Source: Sporolituus thermophilus DSM 23256
GTDB lineage: Bacteria; Bacillota; Negativicutes; Sporomusales; Thermosinaceae
DNA: 64,000 nucleotides
Direction of reading: 5' to 3'
Assembly: GCF_900102435.1 (NCBI RefSeq)
Contig: NZ_FNBU01000004.1
Coordinates: 78,460-142,459, forward strand
Shown one piece after another: positions 8,580 to 17,201 of this stretch (its first letter is position 1; each line of letters opens with the position of its first letter). Below the pieces are notes generated by a model. It was given only the letters and a program-made list of their open reading frames with translations, was not told the origin of the DNA and did no database searches. The translations under genes were made by a program, and so were the position numbers.

Positions 8580-9251
8580 GTGAGTTTGTGGCAAATTTTT
8601 TATAAAGGTCTTTTTGAACAGAACCCGATTTTCCGGCTGGCCTTGAGTTTGTGCCCGGCCCTGGCAGTAACCTCCACTGCGACCAATGCCTTAGGGATGG
8701 GTCTTTCGGTGCTATTTGTCATTACGGCAAATAATGTTGTCGTATCAATTTTCCGGCATTGGGTCAACCCGAAAGTGCGCGTACCGGTGTTTATTACTTC
8801 GATTGCTACCATTGTTACCGTAGTACAGTTAACCCTTGAAGCCTTCTTCCCGACGTTGTACAAAGAATTGAGCATCTACCTGGCGCTGATCGTCGTGTTT
8901 GCCATTATTTTGGCGCGGGCCGAAGTATTTGCCGCCAAGAACACCGTCGTTCCATCGTTCTTTGATGGCCTGGGTATGGGCGTTGGCTTTGCCGGGGCGA
9001 TGGTGCTGATTGGCATAATCCGCGAATTGTTTGGCGCCGGTACGGTCTTCGGCATACCTGTTTTCGGCGCCGGGTATGACCCGGTTCTGATTATGGTCTT
9101 GCCACCCGGCGGTTTTATCTTGATCGGTTTGTTAATCGGCACTTTCAATTTAATTGGCGAATATCAGGATAAAGCAAAAGCCGCCAAGGCGAAGCAGGTG
9201 AAACTGCAGCCGGAACTGGCAGCCATGGCGACGCAAAGGAGTGAAGCCTGA
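8580..9251 (+). CDS. rnfE: Rnf complex subunit E
   Basis: Membrane subunit of the NqrD/RnfE family, 223 residues from the preferred GTG at 8580 (GAGGTG lies 7 bases upstream and overlaps the rnfG stop). An earlier in-frame GTG at 8571 would add three residues but has no spaced ribosome-binding site. It has six helices. The segments NPIFRLALSLCPALAVT (from about residue 16) and ISTYLALIVV-like repeats are family features. RnfA and RnfE form the symmetric pair carrying the intramembrane [2Fe-2S] cluster. Translational overlap with rnfA (stop and start share a base) suggests coupling. Confidence 0.94.
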   Translation: MSLWQIFYKGLFEQNPIFRLALSLCPALAVTSTATNALGMGLSVLFVITANNVVVSIFRHWVNPKVRVPVFITSIATIVTVVQLTLEAFFPTLYKELSIYLALIVVFAIILARAEVFAAKNTVVPSFFDGLGMGVGFAGAMVLIGIIRELFGAGTVFGIPVFGAGYDPVLIMVLPPGGFILIGLLIGTFNLIGEYQDKAKAAKAKQVKLQPELAAMATQRSEA

Positions 9252-9832
9252 TGGCAGAGTACTTTACCTTATTCATGGGCGCCGTTATCGTCAATAACTT
9301 TGTGCTTACCCGGTTTTTGGGCCTGTGCATCTTCTTTGGTGTGTCGAAAAACCTTAATGCTTCCATCGGCATGGGGATGGCCGTTACCTCGGTTATGACG
9401 CTGAGCTCCATTCTGGCGTGGGTTGTCTATAACTATGTGCTCCATCCCTTTGGCCTTACCTTTTTAACCACGGTAGTCTTCGTCGTTTTGATCGCCAGCT
9501 TCGTGCAACTATTAGAAATGATTATTAAAAAACACGCGCCCACGCTGTATAACATGTGGGGCATTTACCTGGTGCTGATTGCCACCAACTGTATCGTCTT
9601 AGGCGTACCGCTCTTGAATGCCGAGTCGGGGTATAACTTCACCAAGAGCGTCATCCATGCAATCGGTTCCGGGGCGGGGTTCGCACTGGCCATTATTCTT
9701 ATGGCCAGTCTCCGGGAAAAGCTGCAGTATGCCGATGTGCCCAAGCCGCTACAGGGGCTTGGCATTGCCTTTATCCTGGCTGGGATGCTGGCATTGTCGT
9801 TCTTCGGCTTCTCGGGCATGATCCCGCTATAA
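9251..9832 (+). CDS. rnfA: Rnf complex subunit A
   Basis: 193 residues, six membrane helices, RnfA/NqrE family. The conserved start AEYFTLFMGAVIVNNFVLTRFLGLC contains the first cluster cysteine, and the inverted-repeat partner IYLVLIATNCIVLGVPL contains the second. Its ATG overlaps the rnfE stop by one base. Confidence 0.95.
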   Translation: MAEYFTLFMGAVIVNNFVLTRFLGLCIFFGVSKNLNASIGMGMAVTSVMTLSSILAWVVYNYVLHPFGLTFLTTVVFVVLIASFVQLLEMIIKKHAPTLYNMWGIYLVLIATNCIVLGVPLLNAESGYNFTKSVIHAIGSGAGFALAIILMASLREKLQYADVPKPLQGLGIAFILAGMLALSFFGFSGMIPL

Positions 9833-9862
9833 TGCCTTAATTAGAAGCGGAGGGAAAATAAG

Positions 9863-10753
9863 ATGAGCACATCCATACTGATTTTGCTTGTGTTAACGTC
9901 GCTCGGCCTGGTGTTTGGGTTTATCCTGGCTTTTGCCAACAAAAAATTTGCCATTGAGGTCAACCCGCTTATTCACTTAGTAGAAGATGTCTTGCCGAAA
10001 GGACAGTGCGGCGCCTGTGGCTTCGCCGGCTGTCAGGCCTATGCCGAGGCGGTGGTGCTGCGACCCGACGTGCCGCCCAATCTCTGCATCCCCGGCAAAG
10101 AAGCGGTGGCCAAAGCGGTTGCCGAACTCACCGGCAAAGTTGCGGAAGCCGTTGAGCCGCGCATCGCCCAGGTTAAATGCGCCGGCGTGGCGGGAAAAGC
10201 GATCAAGGACTATGAGTATCAAGGCGTACAGGACTGCGTTGCCGCAAGCCTTTTGGCCGGCGGCTTCAAAGCTTGCAAATACGGTTGTCTGGGGCTTGGC
10301 ACGTGCGCCAAAAATTGTCCGTTTAACGCTATCACCATGAGCCCGGACGGGCTGCCGGTCATTGACCCTGATAAATGTACCGGCTGTGGCAAATGTGAAA
10401 CAGTATGTCCGAAACAGGTTATTACGATGATGCCGCTGGGGGCGCGCGTGCGGGTGAACTGCAACTCCAAAGACAAGGGGGCGGTGGCCCGCAAGGCCTG
10501 CAGCGTGGCCTGCATTGCCTGCACGCTGTGCATGCGGGAGTGTCCCCACGGGGCGATTAAAATGGAGAATAACCTGGCCACCGTCGACGCCCACATTTGT
10601 AAAGAGCGGTGCACTGACGCCAAGTGTCTGGCTAAATGTCCGACGAAGGCCATCCGGCCGGCCGTGCTGGGGGTCGTCCCCGGCAGCGAGAGCCAGGCCA
10701 GCGTCGAAGCGGTCTGCGCTTCTTGTATAAAACCGCCGAGCGTAGCCGGATAA
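9863..10753 (+). CDS. rnfB: Rnf complex subunit B (polyferredoxin)
   Basis: 296 residues. One N-terminal helix (about residues 4-26) is followed by the Fis-type cluster domain with GQCGACGFAGCQAY (about residues 48-61). Then come several ferredoxin motifs: CLGLGTCAKNCP, CTGCGKCETVCP, CIACTLCMRECP and CKERCTDAKCLAKCP. RnfB accepts electrons from reduced ferredoxin. It ends the operon, as in Clostridium and Acetobacterium. The ATG follows CGGAGGG. Confidence 0.95.
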   Translation: MSTSILILLVLTSLGLVFGFILAFANKKFAIEVNPLIHLVEDVLPKGQCGACGFAGCQAYAEAVVLRPDVPPNLCIPGKEAVAKAVAELTGKVAEAVEPRIAQVKCAGVAGKAIKDYEYQGVQDCVAASLLAGGFKACKYGCLGLGTCAKNCPFNAITMSPDGLPVIDPDKCTGCGKCETVCPKQVITMMPLGARVRVNCNSKDKGAVARKACSVACIACTLCMRECPHGAIKMENNLATVDAHICKERCTDAKCLAKCPTKAIRPAVLGVVPGSESQASVEAVCASCIKPPSVAG

Positions 10754-10820
10754 TGTCTACCGCGCCGGGCTAATCCGTGTTAAGATATAAATGTCTTACC
10801 ACGACAGCGGGAGGTTTTTT

Positions 10821-12827
10821 ATGGCGTATACAGTAAAACGTTCGGTTTGCCCCTACGATTGTCCCGACGCGTGCGGACTGCTGGTGGAGGTGGCCGACGG
10901 CAAGGCGGTGGGCGTTAAGGGCGACCCTGACCATCCCTTTACCCGCGGTGTTTTGTGCCCGAAAATGGCCCACTACGAACGGACGGTTCACGCGCCGGGC
11001 CGCCTGACCCGGCCGCTGCTACGCACCGGCCCGAAAGGGGCAGGGGAGTTTAAGCCTGTTTCCTGGGATGAAGCCATTAAGATAATTGTTGACCGGTGGC
11101 AAAAAATCATTGCCGAGGATGGCAGTGAGGCCATATTGCCGTGCTCATACGCCGGCACGATGGGACTCGTCCAGCGTAATGCCGGTCACGCCTTTTTTTA
11201 CCGGCTGGGCGCATCACGGCTTGATCGCACCCTTTGCACGCCGGCGAAAGATTATGGCTGGAAAGCGGTAATGGGCGGAACGCTGGCACCCCATCCCGAT
11301 GAAGCAGCCGACAGCGACCTCATCATTTTATGGGGCTTGAATGCGTTAGCCACCAACATTCATTTCCTTCATGCCGTGCGGCGGGCCAAAAGGCAGGGCG
11401 CAGCCGTGTGGCTAATCGATACCTATGCCAACCCTACGGCCAAAATTGCCGACCGCGTCTTTCTCGTCCGTCCCGGCAGTGACGCCGCCCTGGCGATAGC
11501 GATGGCCCATGTCCTGGTACGGGACGGTTTGGTAGACCGGGCCTTTATTACCCGCTATGTCCAAGGCTATGAAGAGTATAAGCGGGAGATACTGCCCGAC
11601 TATACCCCCGACGCGGCCAGTAAACTGACCGGCCTGCCGGCGGACGTGATTGAAGAAATGGCCTTGGCCTATGGCCGCGCCGCGGCGCCGTTTATCAGCG
11701 TGGGCGGCGGTTTAGCCCGCTATGGCAACGGGGCGATGACGGTCCGGGCGATTGTGACGCTGCCGGCGCTGACCGGGGCGTGGCAGAAGCGGGGCGGCGG
11801 CGTGCTGGTCGGCGTTAGTACCGGCAGCGCTTTAAACCTTTCGCTCATAACCCGCGAAGACCTTATGGATGAGCGGACGCGTATCATCAATATCAATCAA
11901 ATCGGCGATGCCCTGAATGATTTAACCGATCCCCCGATAAAGAGCCTCTATGTTTATCATTCTAATCCGGCGGCCGTGCTGCCTGATCAGAACCGGGTAA
12001 TCCAGGGTCTGTTACGGGAAGACTTGTTCACCGTCGTCCATGAGCGCTTCCTCACCGACACCGCCCGCTATGCGGATATAGTCTTGCCGGCGACCACATC
12101 GCTGGAACACAGCGACATTTACCGCGCTTACGGCCACTACTGCCTGCAGCGCGCCTTCCCAGTCATTGCGCCGGTCGGCGAGGCCAAGTCCAACTGGGAA
12201 GTTTTTTGTCTGCTGGCGCAGGCGATGGGCTTTCCGGACGAGATTTTCCGGCGGACAGCCGACGAGCTGATTGAAGAAATGCTCGCTCACCCTACACCAT
12301 GGCTTGAAGGAGTGGATATGGCGCGGCTAAGGGCCGGTCTGCCGGTTGAGCTCCCGCTGCCGGCGGATTATAAACTGGATTTTAAAACTCCATCCGGTAA
12401 GATTGAAATTTTCAACCCCCGCGAAGCCGAACCGCTGCCCCGTTATCTGCCGCCCCATGGCGACGACGCACCGTTCTGGCTGATGACGGCCCCTAGCCTG
12501 TATGGCCTGAATTCGTCCTTCAGCGAGCGGGCCGACCTCATCCGGCGGCGCCAGCGCATGAACCTGCTCATGAATCCTGACGACGCCGCGGGTAAGGGAC
12601 TGCGCGACGGCCAGCGCGTGATTGCGTTTAACCGCCGGGGAGAAGTTGCTTTTTATCTGGCCGTGTCGCCGGCGCTGCCGCCTGGCGTTGTTGTTGCCGA
12701 AGGGGTATGGTGGCTGGACTACGCCTTAAACGGCCGCACTGTCAACGCGCTCACGTCGCAGCGCCTTACTGACCGGGCCGGCGGCAGCACCTTTTACGAT
12801 ACCAAAGTGGATGTAAGAGCGGAGTAG
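10821..12827 (+). CDS. Molybdopterin oxidoreductase (DMSO reductase superfamily)
   Basis: 668 residues from ATG 10821, with GGGAGG at 10809-10814. An upstream in-frame ATG has no site. The N-terminus has the [4Fe-4S] motif C-P-Y-D-C-P-D-A-C-G (Cys10, 14, 18) and the fourth cysteine in RGVLCPKM. The four Moco domains follow, including LIILWGLNALATNIHF and the C-terminal barrel (GKGLRDGQRVIAFNRRGEVAFYLAV). No twin-arginine signal is visible, so the enzyme is probably cytoplasmic. No partner iron-sulphur or membrane subunit is adjacent. The lone arrangement next to rnf is notable. The substrate is unknown; polysulfide/thiosulfate- or formate-type activity cannot be assigned. Confidence 0.87.
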   Translation: MAYTVKRSVCPYDCPDACGLLVEVADGKAVGVKGDPDHPFTRGVLCPKMAHYERTVHAPGRLTRPLLRTGPKGAGEFKPVSWDEAIKIIVDRWQKIIAEDGSEAILPCSYAGTMGLVQRNAGHAFFYRLGASRLDRTLCTPAKDYGWKAVMGGTLAPHPDEAADSDLIILWGLNALATNIHFLHAVRRAKRQGAAVWLIDTYANPTAKIADRVFLVRPGSDAALAIAMAHVLVRDGLVDRAFITRYVQGYEEYKREILPDYTPDAASKLTGLPADVIEEMALAYGRAAAPFISVGGGLARYGNGAMTVRAIVTLPALTGAWQKRGGGVLVGVSTGSALNLSLITREDLMDERTRIININQIGDALNDLTDPPIKSLYVYHSNPAAVLPDQNRVIQGLLREDLFTVVHERFLTDTARYADIVLPATTSLEHSDIYRAYGHYCLQRAFPVIAPVGEAKSNWEVFCLLAQAMGFPDEIFRRTADELIEEMLAHPTPWLEGVDMARLRAGLPVELPLPADYKLDFKTPSGKIEIFNPREAEPLPRYLPPHGDDAPFWLMTAPSLYGLNSSFSERADLIRRRQRMNLLMNPDDAAGKGLRDGQRVIAFNRRGEVAFYLAVSPALPPGVVVAEGVWWLDYALNGRTVNALTSQRLTDRAGGSTFYDTKVDVRAE

Positions 12828-12835
12828 AAAAGGCA

Positions 12836-12871
12836 AAAAGGGACAAGGTCTTAAGTGATCTTGTCCCTTTT
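12836..12871. terminator. Bidirectional terminator between convergent genes
   Basis: 15-bp stem (12836-12850 / 12857-12871) flanked by A and T runs, between the molybdoenzyme and the convergent amidohydrolase. Confidence 0.85.
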
Positions 12872-12906
12872 CTTATGCGTCGGCGGATTTATTGTGGGTA
12901 GTGTTT

Positions 12907-14217
12907 TTAACCGGCAAAATAACCGTCGAGCAGCTTGATATACTGCTTTTTGGTCAATAGCGGTTTAAAGTTTGCGATGATGGCTTTGGCTTTCTCGGCA
13001 TTGCCGGCCAGGAGATCGACAGCGGTCATGGCCAGCAGTTTGGCCGGCAGAACACAGGCGGCAAAGTAGTCGACCACCCGGAAATCGCGGACATGCAGTG
13101 AACCGGTTACCCCGCCCACATAGGGATGAATGGACGGAATAAGATGGGACACGTCGCCCATATCGGTAGAACCGCCGAAATGACCGGCGCGGATCAGTTT
13201 ATCCGGAGCAATGAACTGACGCGCGTTAGCGGCGAAGAGTTCGTTGAGCTCGGCCGGGCAGTCGAGCGGAAGATAGCCGGGTAGCGTCTTAATGATGGTT
13301 TGGGCGCCGACGGCATCACCGCCGGCTTTGAGGGCCCGGTCAACTTTATGATGGGTAGCGTCGATGGCCGCCATGGTTTTGGCGCGCACATATGTTTCCA
13401 GACGCACATCGGCCGGCACGCTGTTGACCAGGTCGCCGCCTTTGGTAATAATGGGATGGACGCGAACAACGTCCTGATCGCGGAAAGTCTCGCGCAGGGC
13501 ATGGATGCCCATCAGGCCCAACATGGCAGCGTTGAGCGCATTAATGCCCTGGTCGGGGGCTTCGGCGGCATGGGCTTCCTTACCTATGTATTGGATGGTT
13601 TTACCGATAAACCCGTTGCTCGATTCGCCGATCACAACGGCAGCTTCCGGCTGCTCTTTGGCCGAATGCACCATCATGGCAATGTCAATGTCGTCAAACT
13701 CGCCGCGGTAAATGAGTTCCTGTTTGCCGCCAAGATAATGGAGCTTGCCTTCTTCCCGCAGTTTAAGACGATAGGCGATTTCCACATATTCTTCGGCCGG
13801 CACGGCCATGAAGGCAACATTGCCGGCCAAGTGGTCGGCGACGCCGGCGCGCTTAAGTCCCAGCGCGGCGCCGCACATGGCGGCCAGCTGTAGACTGTGG
13901 CCGCAGGCATGAGCTGCGCCGGTGAGCGGATCGGCCTGCGGGCTGTCGGGGCAACGTACGGCGTCGAGTTCACCGAGAATAGCCACCGTGGGGCCGGCGG
14001 CATTTTCTTTTAGTCGTGCTTTAACGCCGGTAAGGGCAAGCCCCTCGCGGTACGGAAGGCCAAGGTCCTGAAAAAACCGGGCCGTCCGCGCCGCCGTCTT
14101 GGTTTCCTTAAAACCTAGTTCTGGAGTCTCTTCCACGGCTTTGGCGAAAGCAATTATCCTGTCCGCCTGTTCGTCAATGGCCTGGCAGACAAGTGTTTTT
14201 AATTCCTGGACAGTCAC
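12907..14217 (-). CDS. M20-family amidohydrolase (AbgB/IAA-amino-acid-hydrolase-like)
   Basis: 436 residues from the second of two close GTG codons (GGAG is 8 bases before it; the first GTG at 14226 overlaps that site). This is an M20D metallo-amidohydrolase that cleaves amide bonds of N-acyl amino acids or p-aminobenzoyl-glutamate-type substrates. The metal-binding region GAAHACGHSLQLAAMCG is around residues 95-111. A GELDAV motif precedes it, and the dimerisation domain with ANAAMLGL-like helices lies in the middle. It is divergent from a DUF3100 membrane pair, and similar gene sets are probably importer plus hydrolase units. The exact substrate is unknown. Confidence 0.84.
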   Translation of the reverse strand: MTVQELKTLVCQAIDEQADRIIAFAKAVEETPELGFKETKTAARTARFFQDLGLPYREGLALTGVKARLKENAAGPTVAILGELDAVRCPDSPQADPLTGAAHACGHSLQLAAMCGAALGLKRAGVADHLAGNVAFMAVPAEEYVEIAYRLKLREEGKLHYLGGKQELIYRGEFDDIDIAMMVHSAKEQPEAAVVIGESSNGFIGKTIQYIGKEAHAAEAPDQGINALNAAMLGLMGIHALRETFRDQDVVRVHPIITKGGDLVNSVPADVRLETYVRAKTMAAIDATHHKVDRALKAGGDAVGAQTIIKTLPGYLPLDCPAELNELFAANARQFIAPDKLIRAGHFGGSTDMGDVSHLIPSIHPYVGGVTGSLHVRDFRVVDYFAACVLPAKLLAMTAVDLLAGNAEKAKAIIANFKPLLTKKQYIKLLDGYFAG

Positions 14218-14322
14218 GAATATCACTCCATCACGTTTTTTCTTTTTTCTTTCCCTTTCGCTATCTTGTCCAGGAATTCCTGTCCGGGTAGGTTAGACAG
14301 GTGAAAAATTTCTCCCATACTA

Positions 14323-14352
14323 TTGACGCTTTGTATTGTACGGTGATACAAT
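14323..14352 (+). promoter_or_regulatory. Sigma-A promoter with overlapping inverted repeat (DUF3100 operon)
   Basis: TTGACG at 14323-14328, 18-bp spacer, TACAAT at 14347-14352. The spacer and -10 carry the inverted repeat TTGTAT ... ATACAA (9-bp gap), a plausible operator. The 14227-14408 divergent intergenic region holds the control signals for both the amidohydrolase and the membrane pair. Confidence 0.6.
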
Positions 14353-14408
14353 TGTCCCTGTGAAAAACATTGCGAATTGCTGAACCAACCAAGAAGGAGG
14401 AACTAGGG

Positions 14409-15224
14409 GTGAATGTCCTGAAGAATTGGAAAATCCATGTCTGTGCCCTCATTATTGTCATTATTTGTGAACTCATTGGGACCCGCAAGGTGCCGCTCGG
14501 CCCGGGCGTGCTGCTTTTCCTGCCCATGTTGTGGGCGATGATTATTGGCGGGTTTTTGAGTTTGCCCCGGTTAAAGTTCGTTAAACTGGACGAGATGAAT
14601 GCCGCGGCATCGGTTCTGAGCTTGACCGCGCTTGTTCTTGTCACCAAACTGGGCCTGATCATCGGGCCGCAGCTGGCCAAGCTGGCCCAGTCCGGCCTGG
14701 CGCTCTCCCTGCAAGAGCTGGGGCACTTTTTCGGCACCGTTATTCTCGGGCTGCCAATTGCCATTCTGCTTGGTCTGGGCCGAGAGTCCATCGGCGCCAC
14801 CTTCTCGATCGACCGTGAACCCAACATCGCCATCATTGCCGAAAAATACGGCCTTAATTCGCCGGAAGGCCGCGGCGTTATGTCGGTATATATCTGCGGT
14901 ACGCTGTTCGGGGCGGTCTGGTTGGGGCTGCTCGCTGGTTATCTTGCCGCTCTCAAGATTTTTCACCCTTACGCCTTGGCGATGGGCGCCGGCGTCGGTT
15001 CCGGCAGCATGATGGCGGCGGCGTCGGGGGCGATTAAGGCGGTATTTCCCGAGCAGGCCAACGAAATCCTTATGTATGCGGGCGCCAGCAACTTACTTAC
15101 GACTATTATCGGCATTTATTTCTCGTTGTTTGTCTCCCTGCCTGTGACCGAACGACTGTACAAAATGCTTACCCCTATTCTCGGACGGCGTCAGCAGCCG
15201 GCGAAGGAGGCTGAAGCGAAATGA
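14409..15224 (+). CDS. DUF3100 membrane protein, putative transporter subunit
   Basis: 271 residues from GTG 14409, with AAGGAGGAAC at 14394-14403. An earlier in-frame ATG would lie upstream of this site. It has about seven to eight hydrophobic segments and matches DUF3100: IGTRKVPLGPGVLLFLPMLWAM near the start, and GAGVGSGSMMAAASGAIKAVFPEQANEI around residues 195-222. The last motif resembles the glycine-rich pore loops of secondary carriers. Its stop overlaps the next gene's start by four bases, indicating an obligate partner. Confidence 0.8.
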   Translation: MNVLKNWKIHVCALIIVIICELIGTRKVPLGPGVLLFLPMLWAMIIGGFLSLPRLKFVKLDEMNAAASVLSLTALVLVTKLGLIIGPQLAKLAQSGLALSLQELGHFFGTVILGLPIAILLGLGRESIGATFSIDREPNIAIIAEKYGLNSPEGRGVMSVYICGTLFGAVWLGLLAGYLAALKIFHPYALAMGAGVGSGSMMAAASGAIKAVFPEQANEILMYAGASNLLTTIIGIYFSLFVSLPVTERLYKMLTPILGRRQQPAKEAEAK

Positions 15225-15667
15225 AATGGCTTGACATGATTTTGATTTTTGCGCTGATGGGCGTTATGTCCGTCATTGGCAATAGCATCGGTTATAAAAC
15301 ATCCATCCTGGACGGGGCAATCGGTTATGCGATTATTATGGCCATTACCCTGGTCGGTATCCTGCTCGCGCGGGTTGTTCCCCTGAAATTGCCGATGGTT
15401 TTCTGGATTTCGATTATTGCCCTGCTCACTACGGCGCCGTTTTCGCCGGTAGCGAAAATCGTGCTTGCTTATACTAATAAAGTGGACTTCCTCGCCCTCT
15501 GTACGCCGATCTTAGCCTATGCCGGTTTGTCGGTCGGCAAGGATTTGCCTATGTTCAAGCAAATGTCCTGGCGGATTGTAATCGTGGCGCTGGCTGTTTA
15601 CACCGGCACTTTCGTCTTTGCCACGCTGATTGCGCAAATCATGCTGCATGTCGAGGGTCTAATTTAA
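15221..15667 (+). CDS. Small membrane partner of DUF3100 protein
   Basis: 148 residues with about five hydrophobic helices and few charged residues. The start overlaps the preceding DUF3100 gene by 4 bp (ATGA), so the two are translationally coupled. I do not recognise a named family, but the pairing suggests a two-component secondary transporter or permease. With the divergent amidohydrolase, the three genes look like an uptake-and-hydrolysis module. Confidence 0.75.
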   Translation: MKWLDMILIFALMGVMSVIGNSIGYKTSILDGAIGYAIIMAITLVGILLARVVPLKLPMVFWISIIALLTTAPFSPVAKIVLAYTNKVDFLALCTPILAYAGLSVGKDLPMFKQMSWRIVIVALAVYTGTFVFATLIAQIMLHVEGLI

Positions 15668-15710
15668 AAAACTTAAGGAGGTGGTGTACCACCTCCTTAA
15701 GTTTTTTAAA
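15663..15710. terminator. Long perfect palindromic terminator
   Basis: 23-bp perfect arms (15663-15685 and 15688-15710) separated by only GT. Each strand ends in T6, so it can stop transcription in both directions. The arms contain AAGGAGGTGGT / ACCACCTCCTT. Confidence 0.9.
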
Positions 15711-15778
15711 TTGTTTACACGACTGCCCCGATAGTTTACAATGGTAAACAGAAAAATATGCCGGCGGGGTTGAGATTA

Positions 15779-16159
15779 ATGGGCATTACACGGGCGGATA
15801 AATGGCTGGCGGCTTTGCTGGTTGCGGCGGCGCTGGTCGGAATAGGCCTTGAGCTGTGGTTTTTACCCCAGTCAGGCAGTAAAGTTGTCCAAATTTGGCA
15901 GGACGGCCAACTTGTTCGGACGATTACGCTGCGGGAAGGCTACCGCGAGGAAATACGGCTAGGCGGCGCCAGTCGCTTCAATATCGTGGAAATAGACGGT
16001 ACGCGGGTGCGGGTGCGCGATGCCGATTGTCCCGACCGGTTGTGCGTTCGCACCGGCTGGGTTATGGCCGAACCGCAGCAGGTGGTATGCTTGCCCTACC
16101 GGGTCGTGGTCAAAGTAGTGTCATCCGCTCCGCCCGACGTTGATACAATCGTCCGTTAG
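15779..16159 (+). CDS. NusG domain II-containing membrane-anchored protein
   Basis: 126 residues from the second in-frame ATG (15779). The ATG at 15758 adds seven residues and is a real alternative, as neither has a strong ribosome-binding site. An N-terminal helix (about residues 8-28) is followed by a beta-rich domain matching NusG_II: VVQIWQDGQLVRTITL and RVRDADCPDRLCVRTGWV, with the paired cysteines of this family. Such proteins usually sit beside Gx-transporter/heptaprenyl diphosphate synthase I genes and near rnf or FMN-binding genes, and the next gene fits that. The role is unknown but is probably extracytoplasmic. Confidence 0.8.
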   Translation: MGITRADKWLAALLVAAALVGIGLELWFLPQSGSKVVQIWQDGQLVRTITLREGYREEIRLGGASRFNIVEIDGTRVRVRDADCPDRLCVRTGWVMAEPQQVVCLPYRVVVKVVSSAPPDVDTIVR

Positions 16160-16171
16160 TGAGGAAAAGCC

Positions 16172-16690
16172 ATGCACACCAGACGAATGGTTCTTATTGC
16201 GCTACTTACTGCGGTCGCAGGTGTCCTCCACGCGGTGGAAGGCTGGCTGCCCCTGCCGGTGGCCGTACCCGGCGCCAAGCTTGGTTTGGCGAATATTGTG
16301 TCGCTTGTTGTCCTGGAATTGTTTGGCTGGCGGGCGGCACTACTTGTTGGCCTGCTGCGCGTTCTGCTGGGGACGCTGCTGGGCGGCGCCTTGCTTGGCC
16401 CGGCTTTTGCGATGGCCTTAAGCGGCGCCGTTGTCAGCACGGTGGTCATGGCTGCGGCTCTCCCGCGACTGTGCCCGCCTTTCTCGCTGGTCGGCATCAG
16501 CGTCATGGGCGCGGCGGTACACAACATAGCCCAAATGCTAATTGCGGCCATTGTGGTGGCCAGCCCCGGCCTTCTCTGGTATTTGCCCTATTTACTGCTG
16601 TTTGCGGTGCCTACCGGCCTAATGACCGGCTTGACGGCGCGCCATTTTTTAGCGAAACTGCCCCGTGAATTTGCGGTTAGGAAACCATAG
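16172..16690 (+). CDS. Gx transporter / heptaprenyl diphosphate synthase component I family
   Basis: 172 residues, about five membrane helices, no soluble domain. The N-terminal LIALLTAVAGVLHAVEGWLPLPVAVPGAKLGLANIVSL motif is typical of this family (Hpre_diP_synt_I), whose members look like S components of ECF vitamin transporters. The historical enzyme name is probably misleading here, since no prenyl synthase gene is adjacent. It begins 12 bp after the NusG-II gene with GAGGAAAAGCC upstream. Confidence 0.8.
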   Translation: MHTRRMVLIALLTAVAGVLHAVEGWLPLPVAVPGAKLGLANIVSLVVLELFGWRAALLVGLLRVLLGTLLGGALLGPAFAMALSGAVVSTVVMAAALPRLCPPFSLVGISVMGAAVHNIAQMLIAAIVVASPGLLWYLPYLLLFAVPTGLMTGLTARHFLAKLPREFAVRKP

Positions 16691-16917
16691 TAGCGTCAAA
16701 ATCAGCTGCACAACGATGACGAATATTTTCATGTCGATAATATAACAGAAAAGCAAAAAATCGGGGTGGACAATGTTGGCAAATTATTTCAATATGACAA
16801 ATTTAGCAATAGAAACATAAAATCCCAGACCGCTGGTGCAAGGATTTCTTTTTTTTTTGTAGAAGAATGTTTGATACGGCACAAGCGGTATCTTGGACGA
16901 TACAGGGGGTTATACTG

Positions 16918-17190
16918 GTGAAGGGCGGCAGAAACAAAGGCGTTGGTACGCTGGTGTTGTTTTTAGTAACCGGCGCGGTGTTGGGCGGGGTCCTTGGCGA
17001 GGTCATTGCCGGTTCGACACTGATGGCCGGAATTGTACCCTATTTGATTAAAACTTATCCGGTCTTTGATTTTCCGCCGGTTACCATAAACTTATACGTG
17101 CTTCGCCTGGTAATAGGATTTGCTTTCCATCCAAATCTGATTAGCCTGTTGGGTGTTATTGTGGCGCTGGTTCTTTTCCGTCGTTTCTAG
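16918..17190 (+). CDS. DUF4321 family small membrane protein
   Basis: 90 residues from GTG 16918 with GGGGGTT about 10 bases upstream. Two hydrophobic helices flank a loop with YPVFDFPPVTINLYVLRL, the DUF4321 signature. Genes of this family usually lie just upstream of maf/radC/mreB in Firmicutes, as here. The function is unknown. The preceding 16691-16917 stretch is AT-rich and contains no gene I can support. Confidence 0.8.
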   Translation: MKGGRNKGVGTLVLFLVTGAVLGGVLGEVIAGSTLMAGIVPYLIKTYPVFDFPPVTINLYVLRLVIGFAFHPNLISLLGVIVALVLFRRF

Positions 17191-17201
17191 GAGGTATCTT
17201 A

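Noticed and set aside
16749..16810. 15-codon leader peptide before the DUF4321 gene
   Set aside because: No attenuation structure or amino-acid repeat is visible; the GGGGTGG is probably fortuitous.
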